From JBHJGS01 sp050331575 (lineage in GTDB: Bacteria; Pseudomonadota; Alphaproteobacteria; Sphingomonadales; Rhodothalassiaceae): 64,000 nucleotides of DNA. The notes beneath the pieces are model-generated. The model was given only the letters and a program-made list of their open reading frames with translations. It was not told where the DNA came from and did no database searches. How positions within the stretch are numbered: position 1 is the stretch's first letter; every line of letters begins with the position of its first letter. Below are positions 27,463-35,514 of this stretch, piece by piece. The stretch covers positions 9,152 through 73,151 of the forward strand of contig JBHJGS010000027.1 in the NCBI GenBank assembly GCA_050331575.1, written 5' to 3'. Made by a program: the position numbers and the translations under genes.

Positions 27463-28305
27463 ATGACGGACACCATGATCGACGTGTCCCGTTTGTTCCG
27501 GCCCGAGGCACCCTTGGTGTTGATCGGATGCGGGCGTATGGCCGGCGCGCTGCTGGCGCGCTGGCGCTCATGCGGCTTGGACCGGGCCGCTGTCAGAGTG
27601 GTCGACCCCGCCGGGGCGCCCGAGGGCATCGCCGGCGTGTCTTGTGTCGCCGAGCTGCCCGATCGCGCCGCCGGCCTGCTGGTGTTGGCGGTTAAGCCGC
27701 AGAGCTTGGCTGCGGTGGCGCCGGCGATCCGTCAGCAGTGGCCGGAGCCTGTGCCGCTGGTATCGATCCTTGCCGGAACGCCCTTGGCAGCGCTGGAGCG
27801 GCAGCTCGGTCCGCGCCCCTTGATCCGGGCCATGCCCAACATACCCGCTCAAGTCGGCGCCGGCCTGACCGCCTTCATCGCAAATTCAAGCGGGCAGCGG
27901 CATAGCGATGCGGTGCGTGCATTGTTCGCATCCGCAGGCGCGGTGTTGCCGTTGCAAGACGAGGCGGCGATGGATGTGGTCACGGCGGTGTCGGGCAGCG
28001 GGCCCGCCTATCTGTTCCACGTCGCTGAGGCGCTGGCCGCGGCGGCCCGGACGGCAGGGTTGGACGCAGCGTCGGCTGCCTTGCTGGCGCGCCAGACGGT
28101 GGTGGGGTCGGCGCGCCTGTTGGAGCAGGATGAGCGGACGTTCCAAGCGCTGCGCGCGGAGGTGACCAGCCCCGGTGGGACCACCGCGGCGGGGTTGGCG
28201 GTTCTCATGGACGAGGACCGGCTGGAAAACCTAATGACCGAGACCGTTGCGGCGGCGGCAGCGCGCAGCCGCGCGTTGGGACAGGAAGGAGCAGGAGGGA
28301 CATGA
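27463..28305 (+). CDS. proC: Pyrroline-5-carboxylate reductase
   Basis: Final step of proline synthesis: reduces pyrroline-5-carboxylate with NAD(P)H. 280 residues from ATG 27463. Rossmann motif LVLIGCGRMAGALLARW, cofactor and substrate segments LLVLAVKPQSLAAV and RPLIRAMPNIPAQVGAGLTA, and the C-terminal signature DVVTAVSGSGPAYLFHVAEA with EVTSPGGTTAAGLAVL. The upstream in-frame TTG at 27445 lies inside the terminator T-run and is rejected; ATG 27475 is an alternative. The stop overlaps the next gene as ATGA. Confidence 0.94.
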   Translation: MTDTMIDVSRLFRPEAPLVLIGCGRMAGALLARWRSCGLDRAAVRVVDPAGAPEGIAGVSCVAELPDRAAGLLVLAVKPQSLAAVAPAIRQQWPEPVPLVSILAGTPLAALERQLGPRPLIRAMPNIPAQVGAGLTAFIANSSGQRHSDAVRALFASAGAVLPLQDEAAMDVVTAVSGSGPAYLFHVAEALAAAARTAGLDAASAALLARQTVVGSARLLEQDERTFQALRAEVTSPGGTTAAGLAVLMDEDRLENLMTETVAAAAARSRALGQEGAGGT

Positions 28306-28976
28306 GCGATCCATTGCGAGACCGTCTGATCGACGCCGCCTTTACCGAATTGGCCACCGCCGGATGGCGGCGCAGCACGATCGCTGCGGTGTGTAGCCGG
28401 GCAGACGCGCGTGAGCGGGACTTCCGTCGCGAGTTCGCCACCATGACCGGGGTGGTGCTGGCGGGCCTGCGTCGGTTCAATGATGCGGTCTATGCCGCGG
28501 CCCAGGATCTGGAACCGGAAGATACCGCGCGGGAGCGGCTGTTCGAATTGATCCTCGCGCGATTCGAGGCCGCGCGGCCCCATAAGGCCGCTGTTGCGGA
28601 GCTGCGCCGGGCCGCCTTGTCCGACCCGGTGCTGGGCGCTGCCCTGGCCCAAAGCCTGGACCAGACCATGGAACTGATCCTGCACCAGGCCGGCATCGAA
28701 ACCGACGGCATCATCGGCCGGGCCCGGCGGACGGTTTTGGCGGGGCTGGTTTACGCGCCGGTCCTGGATACCTGGCTGAAGGACGACAGCGAGACCATGG
28801 GGCCGACCATGAGCGAGCTGGACAAGCGTTTGGAGCGGGCGGAGCAATTGGCGCGGCTGACCCGGCCCAGCCAGATCGGCCGTGCCCGGATCGACCGCGG
28901 CCATGCTGCCGCCCGGCCTAGCGATGGCGCAGCCGCCGGCACGACGCCAGAGCCCGGCACCGGCGAACCGCAATAG
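28302..28976 (+). CDS. TetR-fold (COQ9-like) protein downstream of proC
   Basis: 224 residues. N-terminal helix-turn-helix-like segment LIDAAFTELATAGWRRSTIA, then AVCSRADARERDFRREFATM and a helical ligand domain. The C-terminal YAPVLDTWLKDDSETMGPTM with ELDKRLERAEQLARL resembles the W-D-S pattern found in COQ9-like and related alphaproteobacterial TetR proteins. The tail is low-complexity (DGAAAGTTPEPGTGEPQ). Overlaps proC by four bases, so co-translated. Probable regulator; a ubiquinone-related role is possible by fold only. Confidence 0.65.
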   Translation: MSDPLRDRLIDAAFTELATAGWRRSTIAAVCSRADARERDFRREFATMTGVVLAGLRRFNDAVYAAAQDLEPEDTARERLFELILARFEAARPHKAAVAELRRAALSDPVLGAALAQSLDQTMELILHQAGIETDGIIGRARRTVLAGLVYAPVLDTWLKDDSETMGPTMSELDKRLERAEQLARLTRPSQIGRARIDRGHAAARPSDGAAAGTTPEPGTGEPQ

Positions 28977-29153
28977 CTCGTCCCGGCACGCGTCTATATT
29001 GGCCGATGCTGCGGCGTGCCGCGCCCAGCACTTGCGGGACCGCTACAAACACTCGTTGAAAAGCGCAAAAGCTATTTTCGCCTTGATATTTTGTTAAGCT
29101 GGTTTCGGTAAAGTGGTCTTGAAGCATGGTTCTGGCAGAGAAGGCACATTCGC

Positions 29154-29516
29154 ATGCTCAAGAAAAGACTTGCTGTCCTGGCAATTGGCGGTGCCGCGCT
29201 TGCAGCTCTAACGCCGGCATTCGGGAATGATTTACAGAAGTGGAGGAAGGATGTCGTCAAGACCGTGGTGAGCAACCGGATTTACCCGGACTCTGCTATT
29301 AGCCGAGGTATCGAAGGTGTTGCCAAAGTTCGGATCAGTATAGACCGGTCCGGTAATATCACGGGATTTGAAGTTATGCAGCCTACAGGGCAAGAAATTC
29401 TAGATCGCGAAATCCCGAAATTTATTGATCGTATTAATCCCCTGCCAGCTCCGCCCGATGCGCTTCCCGATGACAAACTGACCTTCGTCTTCCCGCTGGT
29501 CTGGAAGCTGGAATAG
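29154..29516 (+). CDS. Small periplasmic TonB C-terminal-like protein
   Basis: 120 residues: signal peptide MLKKRLAVLAIGGAALAALT with cleavage near PAFG, then a single TonB-C type domain (VSNRIYPDSAISRGIEGVAK, RISIDRSGNITGFEVMQPTG, EIPKFIDRINPLPAPPDALP). The pattern YPxxAxxxGxxGxxxVxxxIxxxG is typical. It lacks the proline-rich spanner and membrane anchor of true TonB, so it cannot transduce energy on its own. GAGAAGG lies about nine bases before the ATG. A strong terminator follows. Codon and base use are AT-richer than the neighbours. Confidence 0.8.
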   Translation: MLKKRLAVLAIGGAALAALTPAFGNDLQKWRKDVVKTVVSNRIYPDSAISRGIEGVAKVRISIDRSGNITGFEVMQPTGQEILDREIPKFIDRINPLPAPPDALPDDKLTFVFPLVWKLE

Positions 29517-29545
29517 GCCGGCCGCTCCTCCCGGGCGGTGCCCTT

Positions 29546-29589
29546 AAAACCGCTCCAAACCGCTTCGGCCCGGGCCGGAGCGGTTTTTT
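29546..29589 (+). terminator. Intrinsic terminator after the TonB-C-like gene
   Basis: AAAACCGCTCC (29546-29556) pairs with GGAGCGGTTTT (29577-29587), ending in six T. Being A-rich on its left arm it may also work for minus-strand transcripts, including the chemoreceptor gene that converges from the right. Confidence 0.85.
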
Positions 29590-29648
29590 CATGCGTCTGG
29601 CACCGGTTGGGTCAACCGCCATCCGCCGCCCATGCCCCCCGCCAATCC

Positions 29649-29687
29649 AACTGGCCGATCCAACCGGCCGATCCAACCGGCCGATCC
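29649..29687. repeat. Three tandem 13-bp units between convergent genes
   Basis: AACTGGCCGATCC, AACCGGCCGATCC, AACCGGCCGATCC in direct succession (29649-29661, 29662-29674, 29675-29687), differing at one base. It contains the GGCCGATCC core seen in other intergenic repeats of this window. It is located 40 bp past the chemoreceptor stop codon. Confidence 0.75.
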
Positions 29688-29726
29688 GACCAAAGGACTG
29701 CCGAGCCGGCCGGGCCGGCCCGCGCA

Positions 29727-32006
29727 TCAACTGGCCCGGACCGAGTTCAGGAACTTCTCCACTTCGCTTGTCAGGGTCTGTGACTGATCGGCAAGCTGGC
29801 TGGCGGCGCTCAACACGTCGTCCGCCGCCACCTTGCCGGCATTCATCGCGGTTTGCTGCACCTGTGCGGCGTTACCGGCGACCAATTCTGAGCCTCGGGC
29901 CACTTCAGCGACATTGCGGGCAATTTCTTGGGTTGAGGCATGCTGCTGCTCCACGGCCCCGGAAATGCTCATGGCATTCTGGTCCAGGTCGCGAATGGCG
30001 TCTTCGATCAACCGGATGGCCTCGACGCTGTTGTGCGATGCCCCCTGGATCGCCTGGATCTGCTGACGGATCTCCTCGGTCGCCTTGGATGTTTGCGAGG
30101 CCAGGGATTTCACTTCAGAGGCCACAACCGCAAAGCCGCGGCCCGCCTCGCCGGCGCGGGCCGCCTCGATCGTGGCGTTCAGCGCCAGAAGATTGGTTTG
30201 CTCGGCGATGTCGTTGATCAGCGCGATGACGGTGCCGACATGCTGGGCCAGTTCGCTCATCCGCTCAATCTCCTGGCCGGCCTGCTCGGCCTTGACCACC
30301 GCATCGCGGGCGGACTGGCTTGAGCGTTGGGTTTGCTGATTGACCTCATGCACCGACGCGGTCAGTTCTTCCGCCGCTGCGGAGACTGTCTGCAAGCTGC
30401 TCGTCGCCTGCTCGGCCACGGTGGCGACCTCGGTGGTGCGGGCGACCGTCTCCTCAGCGGTGCTGCTCATGCCCTGAGCGGCCTGCTTCATCTGTCCGGC
30501 CGAGGCGGATACCTGCTTGATCACGCCCAGGACCGAGCTTTCAAAGGAATCCGCCAAGGCGTGCATGGCCTGCTTGCGCTCCGCTTCGGCCTGCTGGCGT
30601 TGTTTGTCTTCGCGATCACGTTGGTGTTGCTCGGCCCGGCGTTGCGCCTCCGCTTGTTCGGCCTCCTGTTGGCGTTGGCGCTCTTCCGCCGCGCGCTGCT
30701 GATCTTCCAGCTGTTTCTTCTGCAGTGCATTCTGCTTGAAGATCTCCAGGGCGCGGGACATCGCGCCCAATTCATCCTGACGGGTCTGGCCGGCGATTTC
30801 GACGTCCAGCTCGCCTTGAGCCAGCCGGTTCATATTGCCATTCAGGCCCAGCATTGGGCCGATGATGCGCCGTTGCACCAACAGCCCGGCCAGGCAGGTC
30901 ACGCCCAGCGCACACATGGCGATGAGCAACTGCTGGGTGGCCTCTGCGCCGGCTTGCTTGGTGTCTGCGGCCGCGGCGCTGGTCAGGGCCTCGAACAAGG
31001 CCTGGTCCAGGCGCCGGAAGGCACCGACCGATGCGGCATAGGCAGCGGCCCAGTCCGCCGCCGTCAAGTCATAGGTACCGCCGGCCTGGGCCGCGGCGAT
31101 GGCATCGTCTCGCGTGAACACGAAGCGGTCGAAATAGGCGTCTTCTGCGGCATCCACCAGGGTTCGCAGCTCCGCGTTGTCCAGCGTGGACAGGGCCTGA
31201 CGGCGCGTGGTCGCCCACAATGCGTCGATCTGCGGCACATGCGCGGCGATGACGCGCTTTTGCACGGCAGAGAGCGTGTCGCCGGCGGCAACCGCCTTGC
31301 CGATGATCAGGGCATCTTGGGTCTGGATCGCGTTGACGGCGACAAGGTCGGCCTGCATGCGCCGCACCGGCCCGATGAGCGGATTGCTGGAGGGAAAGCT
31401 GAACTCGACCTTTTCCCGCACCTGCACGATTGTATCCAGCAATGTGCCAAGGGGCTTGTCATAGCTGTCGCTGCTGGAACTGGCGGCTGTGGCCCCGCTA
31501 TCGAAGAAGCCAAAATCATCGCTGGCAGCGTCGCTGTCAGCCTCCGTGCCGCCGCCTTCGCGCTCCGCGTCCAACGCCGACCGCGCGTCTTGCAGGATCG
31601 CCGGCAGGCTTGAGACCTGCTCTTGCAGCGGCTGGCGCGCCGGCAACCCGTCGATCTGGGCGAACGCCGTCTGAAAGGCCTGCACGGCATTGTCGCTGGC
31701 GGCGCGCGCGCTGCGGAGCTCGCGGTCCAGCCGGTCGTCCGGCGCGCCGGCAGACCAACGCAGCGCGCCGAGGATCTGCTCCTGCATGACGCTGGCCGCT
31801 AAAGTCTCCGCACTGGCGGAAAAGGCAGCGACCTGGACGATCTGATCGGCCCGGGACAAAGTCGCACGCGCGGCGAAAAAGCCGTACAGACTTTGCCCCA
31901 GTGCCATCAGCGCCAGCAAGCCCACCGCCAAGAACAAGGAATTGCGGACGGTGAAGACGCCGGCCAATTGGCCGACGAGCGACCCGCGTTGCTGTGTTTG
32001 ATCCAT
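29727..32006 (-). CDS. Methyl-accepting chemotaxis protein
   Basis: 759-residue chemoreceptor. First membrane helix SLFLAVGLLALMALGQSLYG (about 23-45), a periplasmic sensor of about 320 residues, second helix LLIAMCALGVTCLAGLLVQ near 365-385, a HAMP domain (RRIIGPMLGLNGNMNRLAQG) and a Gln/Glu/Arg-rich coiled coil. The signalling hairpin tip reads EQTNLLALNATIEAARAGEA then GRGFAVVASEVKSLA. The sensor holds an unusual Ser/Asp-rich insert (EADSDAASDDFGFF, TAASSSSDSYDKP). There is no CheR-binding pentapeptide at the C-terminus. Ligand unknown. It acts with a Che pathway not in this window; flgK/flgL upstream agree with a motile cell. Confidence 0.93.
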   Translation of the reverse strand: MDQTQQRGSLVGQLAGVFTVRNSLFLAVGLLALMALGQSLYGFFAARATLSRADQIVQVAAFSASAETLAASVMQEQILGALRWSAGAPDDRLDRELRSARAASDNAVQAFQTAFAQIDGLPARQPLQEQVSSLPAILQDARSALDAEREGGGTEADSDAASDDFGFFDSGATAASSSSDSYDKPLGTLLDTIVQVREKVEFSFPSSNPLIGPVRRMQADLVAVNAIQTQDALIIGKAVAAGDTLSAVQKRVIAAHVPQIDALWATTRRQALSTLDNAELRTLVDAAEDAYFDRFVFTRDDAIAAAQAGGTYDLTAADWAAAYAASVGAFRRLDQALFEALTSAAAADTKQAGAEATQQLLIAMCALGVTCLAGLLVQRRIIGPMLGLNGNMNRLAQGELDVEIAGQTRQDELGAMSRALEIFKQNALQKKQLEDQQRAAEERQRQQEAEQAEAQRRAEQHQRDREDKQRQQAEAERKQAMHALADSFESSVLGVIKQVSASAGQMKQAAQGMSSTAEETVARTTEVATVAEQATSSLQTVSAAAEELTASVHEVNQQTQRSSQSARDAVVKAEQAGQEIERMSELAQHVGTVIALINDIAEQTNLLALNATIEAARAGEAGRGFAVVASEVKSLASQTSKATEEIRQQIQAIQGASHNSVEAIRLIEDAIRDLDQNAMSISGAVEQQHASTQEIARNVAEVARGSELVAGNAAQVQQTAMNAGKVAADDVLSAASQLADQSQTLTSEVEKFLNSVRAS

Positions 32007-32058
32007 AATTGCCTCAACCGCGCGATGAAGGAGTTTGCTTTGAAGGGCAGACCTGCCC

Positions 32059-34368
32059 CTAAAAGCGCCAAGTGAGCCGGAAGCCGAAGGTTCTGGGGTC
32101 TTCGATGAGGCCTTGTTGGCTCAACTCCACGCCGTCTTCGAAGATTCCGGTGGGTGTGAGGATGGATCCGGAGTCGGTGACGGACCGGACGATCACATCG
32201 TCCAAGGCGTTTCGCACCCAGAAGGTGCCACGCCACCGCTTGTCCTTGCTCTCCAGGCCAATTTGGGCGGTGACCAAGTCGTACGATTCGGTGAAACCGA
32301 ATGGATTATTGTCCAGCGTTTGGAACTGATCGCCGACATAGGAATAGCCGCCATTGATATAGGCCTGAAACCGTTCGTTGACCGGCAGTCGAAGTTCAGC
32401 GTGCACAAAGGCCCGCAAATCCGGAGCAAATGGCAGTTCGTTTCCGGTGAAATTGGTGCCGTCCTCATCGACAAAATCGCTGAAGAACGCGTCGGTATAG
32501 GCCATCGACCCGCGCAGAGTGAGAATGTCGAGCGGTTTGGCGACGAAGTCGATTTCCAGGCCCTGGCTCACAGCTTCTTCGGCATTGACCTGGCGATCGA
32601 TATTGAGCCGGGTGCCGTCTTCCGCCGTTTCACGGACCCGGCGGAAGATCTGAAAATCGCTGATTTCTGTGCGATATCCGACGACATTCAGGGTCAGCCG
32701 TTTGTCAAACAGCTGCATTTTCACCCCTGCCTCGTAATTGGTCGATGTCTCGCTCTCAAACTCCTGGGCGTCAAAGGACTCTTGATTGATTAGGGTTCTT
32801 GTGTAAAAGCCGCCGCCCTTAAATCCGCGGCCCACCTGCACATAGGCGAAGACCGAATCGGTTATGTAGAAGTTCAAGCCGCCTTTGGGCGACAATTCGC
32901 CATCGGATCGGCTATCGGAAAAATCGGTCACCACGAAGTCACCGACCGAGTTATTGAGATTATTGAGCTGTCGATCTTCGTAGGTATAGCGAAGACCTGC
33001 GGTGAGCTCCAGCCAATCCAAAACCCGGTAGTTGGCGTTCACGTAAGGCGCAACCGAATTAATTTCTAACTCGCCGGATATCTCGTTCAAGCGTGTCAGG
33101 CCGTCTGGATTGTCTATTCCAAAGAGAAATCTTTGGAAGCCAGTCAGGTCTTGATGAAAATAGTATAAACCAGCAACCCAGTCGTAATTCTTATTGCCGG
33201 GCGATATTACCTGAAACTCTTGGGTAAATTGGTCATACTCTTCATTATAGATATTGTTGCGATTAACCAGTGGTGTGAATGGTGTTGTTTGTGCCCGGTC
33301 CCCATCCAGTTCGAAATCGACTCGCCCGTTACGATAGGCGCTAATCGATTTGACGGTATAGTCGCTCAGAAATTCATACTCCGCCGTCAAGGCGATGCCA
33401 AATAATTCCCGCTGTTCATTGGCAACAATGTCGTTCGGGATCCGGAACGGGTCGAATTCTGGTATCGGATCGGTCAAGGGGCCCGGCACCGGCAGTGATC
33501 CGCTTAGCGCCTGATCCTCGTTTAAGACGTCAGCGGCCAATTCGAAGCGCCATTTGTCTGTCGGCTCCCAAACCAGCTTGGCGCGGCCGGTGAACCGATC
33601 GATTTCATTGGCCTCTTGAATGCCGTCCTGGGTTGGCACGGTGATGGTTTGGTTGCCGGTCGGGTCTGTCAGGATTTCGATCACGCCATCGCGTTGACGC
33701 CCGGAGACAAAAAAGCTGCCTTTCAAGGTACTGGTGATCGGACCGCCGACGAAGGCGCGAACGCTCCAAAGATCAAAATTGCCCAGTTCGCCCTCGACAT
33801 CGACTTCCAATTCATCCCCCGGGCCGCGGGTGATGACCGATACGCCGCCAATCACCGCGTTGCGCCCGAAGAGAGTGCCTTGCGGACCGCGCAGGACTTC
33901 CACGCGCTCAATGTCGCCGACCTCTTGACTATAGGCGAAGCCGCGGCCGAGGAAGACGCCGTCGACATATTGCGCGACGCGGGTTTCGTTACCGACGGCC
34001 AGGGTATTGTCATAGACGCCGCGGATGCCAAGCTCGCCGCGCCGGGCGCCGGCGCCACGGCCACGGCCAAAGGTGATCGAGCCGGACATGAACTCCAAAT
34101 CGAACAGGTCGTCAGCGGCGACTTCGTCAAATCGTTCCGGTTGGAAGATCTGGATTGAGATCGGCACTTCCTGGGAGCTTTGGGCGCGCTTCTGGGCGGT
34201 CACGACGAACTCGTCAAAGCTGAAGAGATCATCGCCCCCGAAGTCATCGAACCCGGCCGCCTCCTCCTCTTCGGCATGAACCGGTTGGCTGAGCAGAGCA
34301 GCCAGGCAAGTGGCTGTCATCACGCCCGTCAGCCATTTCCGGGCTTTGGTCTGATGCTGGTTCGACAT
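32059..34368 (-). CDS. TonB-dependent outer-membrane receptor
   Basis: 769-residue barrel for TonB-powered uptake. Signal peptide through SQPVHA, an acidic stretch, the TonB box region FDEFVVTAQKRAQSSQEVPI, a plug domain (VAQYVDGVFLGRGFAYSQE, IERVEVLRGPQGTLFGRNAV) and a C-terminal barrel ending in FGFRLTWRF. The plug start EFVVTAQKRAQ is the sphingomonad/Caulobacter type. ATG 34368 has GGAGGAAG just upstream. Substrate unknown; no siderophore, cobalamin or sugar genes adjoin it, and no Fur box is seen. The AT-rich region upstream carries inverted repeats that may control it. Confidence 0.92.
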   Translation of the reverse strand: MSNQHQTKARKWLTGVMTATCLAALLSQPVHAEEEEAAGFDDFGGDDLFSFDEFVVTAQKRAQSSQEVPISIQIFQPERFDEVAADDLFDLEFMSGSITFGRGRGAGARRGELGIRGVYDNTLAVGNETRVAQYVDGVFLGRGFAYSQEVGDIERVEVLRGPQGTLFGRNAVIGGVSVITRGPGDELEVDVEGELGNFDLWSVRAFVGGPITSTLKGSFFVSGRQRDGVIEILTDPTGNQTITVPTQDGIQEANEIDRFTGRAKLVWEPTDKWRFELAADVLNEDQALSGSLPVPGPLTDPIPEFDPFRIPNDIVANEQRELFGIALTAEYEFLSDYTVKSISAYRNGRVDFELDGDRAQTTPFTPLVNRNNIYNEEYDQFTQEFQVISPGNKNYDWVAGLYYFHQDLTGFQRFLFGIDNPDGLTRLNEISGELEINSVAPYVNANYRVLDWLELTAGLRYTYEDRQLNNLNNSVGDFVVTDFSDSRSDGELSPKGGLNFYITDSVFAYVQVGRGFKGGGFYTRTLINQESFDAQEFESETSTNYEAGVKMQLFDKRLTLNVVGYRTEISDFQIFRRVRETAEDGTRLNIDRQVNAEEAVSQGLEIDFVAKPLDILTLRGSMAYTDAFFSDFVDEDGTNFTGNELPFAPDLRAFVHAELRLPVNERFQAYINGGYSYVGDQFQTLDNNPFGFTESYDLVTAQIGLESKDKRWRGTFWVRNALDDVIVRSVTDSGSILTPTGIFEDGVELSQQGLIEDPRTFGFRLTWRF

Positions 34369-34591
34369 GTCTTCCTCCACGTCGGTCTCGCGCGCTGTCG
34401 AGAATGCTTATAAATAAAAGCTAAGTTCGTACCTTTCATGTTTTGGCGAGCTTTGCTTGCTGAGCAAATATTGAGTGAAATCTGTTGAAAAAATGTAAAG
34501 TATCTAAATGTATTAGGTAAATAAGCATTTACTTAGATCATTAATTGAATTTACACCCGCGCAGCGCCAGGAGTCTATGATTGACATTACC

Positions 34592-34682
34592 AGACCATGA
34601 AGGGGGTAACTGTAGCTGTTGGATAGTAACGGTTTGTACCCAGCGCCATGAGCCGCCTGCTGGGTATTGATCTTCATGGTCT
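34592..34682. repeat. Nested inverted-repeat element, 91 bp
   Basis: Outer arms AGACCATGAAG (34592-34602) and CTTCATGGTCT (34672-34682) are perfect 11-bp inverted repeats. Inside, TACCCAGC (34637-34644) and GCTGGGTA (34659-34666) are a second perfect 8-bp pair. No target-site duplication and no T-run are visible. Possible structured leader RNA for the receptor (minus strand) or a small mobile-element relic. Confidence 0.65.
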
Positions 34683-34807
34683 TGATTTAATAGCGCTGAA
34701 AGCATAAGGGTGGCGGCATTTAGCCAGCCTCGCGATCATCGGCGCCAAGCGATGACCGGCGAGATCAGGCCAATCTGTTGCTCGCTCCCTCAAAGGCGGG
34801 CATTGTC

Positions 34808-34909
34808 ATCGGACCAATCGCGATGGCGATTGATCGGAGACTGCGCTGGAGCCTTTTCCGATCAAACCGGATCACTTCGAAAGTCGGTTTGGCCGAGAAA
34901 AGACTCCAG
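34808..34909. repeat. Two dispersed palindromic repeats in tandem
   Basis: First, arms TCGGACCAATCGC and GCGATTGATCGGA around 34810-34838. Second, a 64-base imperfect hairpin with CTGGAG (34846-34851) and CTCCAG (34904-34909) at the base and CAAACCG/CGGTTTG higher up. The second looks like the RIME-type intergenic repeats known in rhizobia and relatives. Confidence 0.65.
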
Positions 34910-35025
34910 GATTCATAGGTTTAGAGTGTTGCTTCCGGCCTCAGTGATCACCAAAGGTGAGCCAATGAGATCGGGCAAGACGGGCGAAACCGGACACCCA
35001 AAACCGCTTGATCATAACGGATACT

Positions 35026-35514
35026 CTAGCGTTCGCCCGGGGCGCTTTCCAGCAAGGCCCGCTCTTCCGGCGTGAGTAACGCGGACAACAGCGACCAGAA
35101 GCCGCCAACCTGCTCCGGTCCGGTCGCCCGGAAGGCCTGCGCCAGGCGGGCGCGCAGAGCCTGAAACAATTGTCGTTCCACGGCCCGGCCGGTTTCGGTC
35201 AGGGCGACAAGCCGGCGGCGGCGATCGTCTCGGCTTGGCCGGATCGTGATCAGACCCCGCTCCAGCAGCGGCCGGGTCAGCCGATGCAGCGCTTGTTTGG
35301 ACACCCCGGTCAGGGCCTGAAGCCGGCCGACACTCAGGCCCGGGCGCCGCGCAAGCAGATGCAGCACGCGTTGTTGGCCGGGCGTCAGATCGTGGATCTG
35401 CAACAGCTGTGCAGCCGCGCCTGCCACCCGGTCATGCGCGAAGAGAAACAGTTCCAGGGCACGGCCGATCTCCTCGTCGCGCAGATACAGGGACGGTTGC
35501 GGCGACAGGCTCAT
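35026..35514 (-). CDS. MarR-family transcriptional regulator
   Basis: 162 residues; winged helix with [40 protein letters not shown] and the wing [24 protein letters not shown]-type segment, all matching MarR. The ATG at 35514 overlaps the uvrC stop as ATGA, so it is translated with uvrC. Its ligand and targets are not indicated; the nearest likely target would be its own operon. Confidence 0.9.
   Translation of the reverse strand: MSLSPQPSLYLRDEEIGRALELFLFAHDRVAGAAAQLLQIHDLTPGQQRVLHLLARRPGLSVGRLQALTGVSKQALHRLTRPLLERGLITIRPSRDDRRRRLVALTETGRAVERQLFQALRARLAQAFRATGPEQVGGFWSLLSALLTPEERALLESAPGER

Larger units (their letters stand above)
34369..35025. other. AT-rich intergenic region upstream of the TonB receptor
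   Basis: 657 bases, clearly lower in GC than the rest of the window from 34400 to 34560, with no credible gene. It holds, in order: an inverted repeat ATCTAAATG (34502-34510) against CATTTA-CT-TAGAT (34526-34538), a nested inverted-repeat element (34592-34682), and two palindromic repeats of the dispersed family (34808-34909). The receptor promoter, on the minus strand, presumably lies in the AT-rich part. Confidence 0.6.

Noticed and set aside
34592..34682. Cobalamin or other known riboswitch upstream of the receptor
   Set aside because: The conserved riboswitch boxes are not present; only simple inverted repeats are seen.
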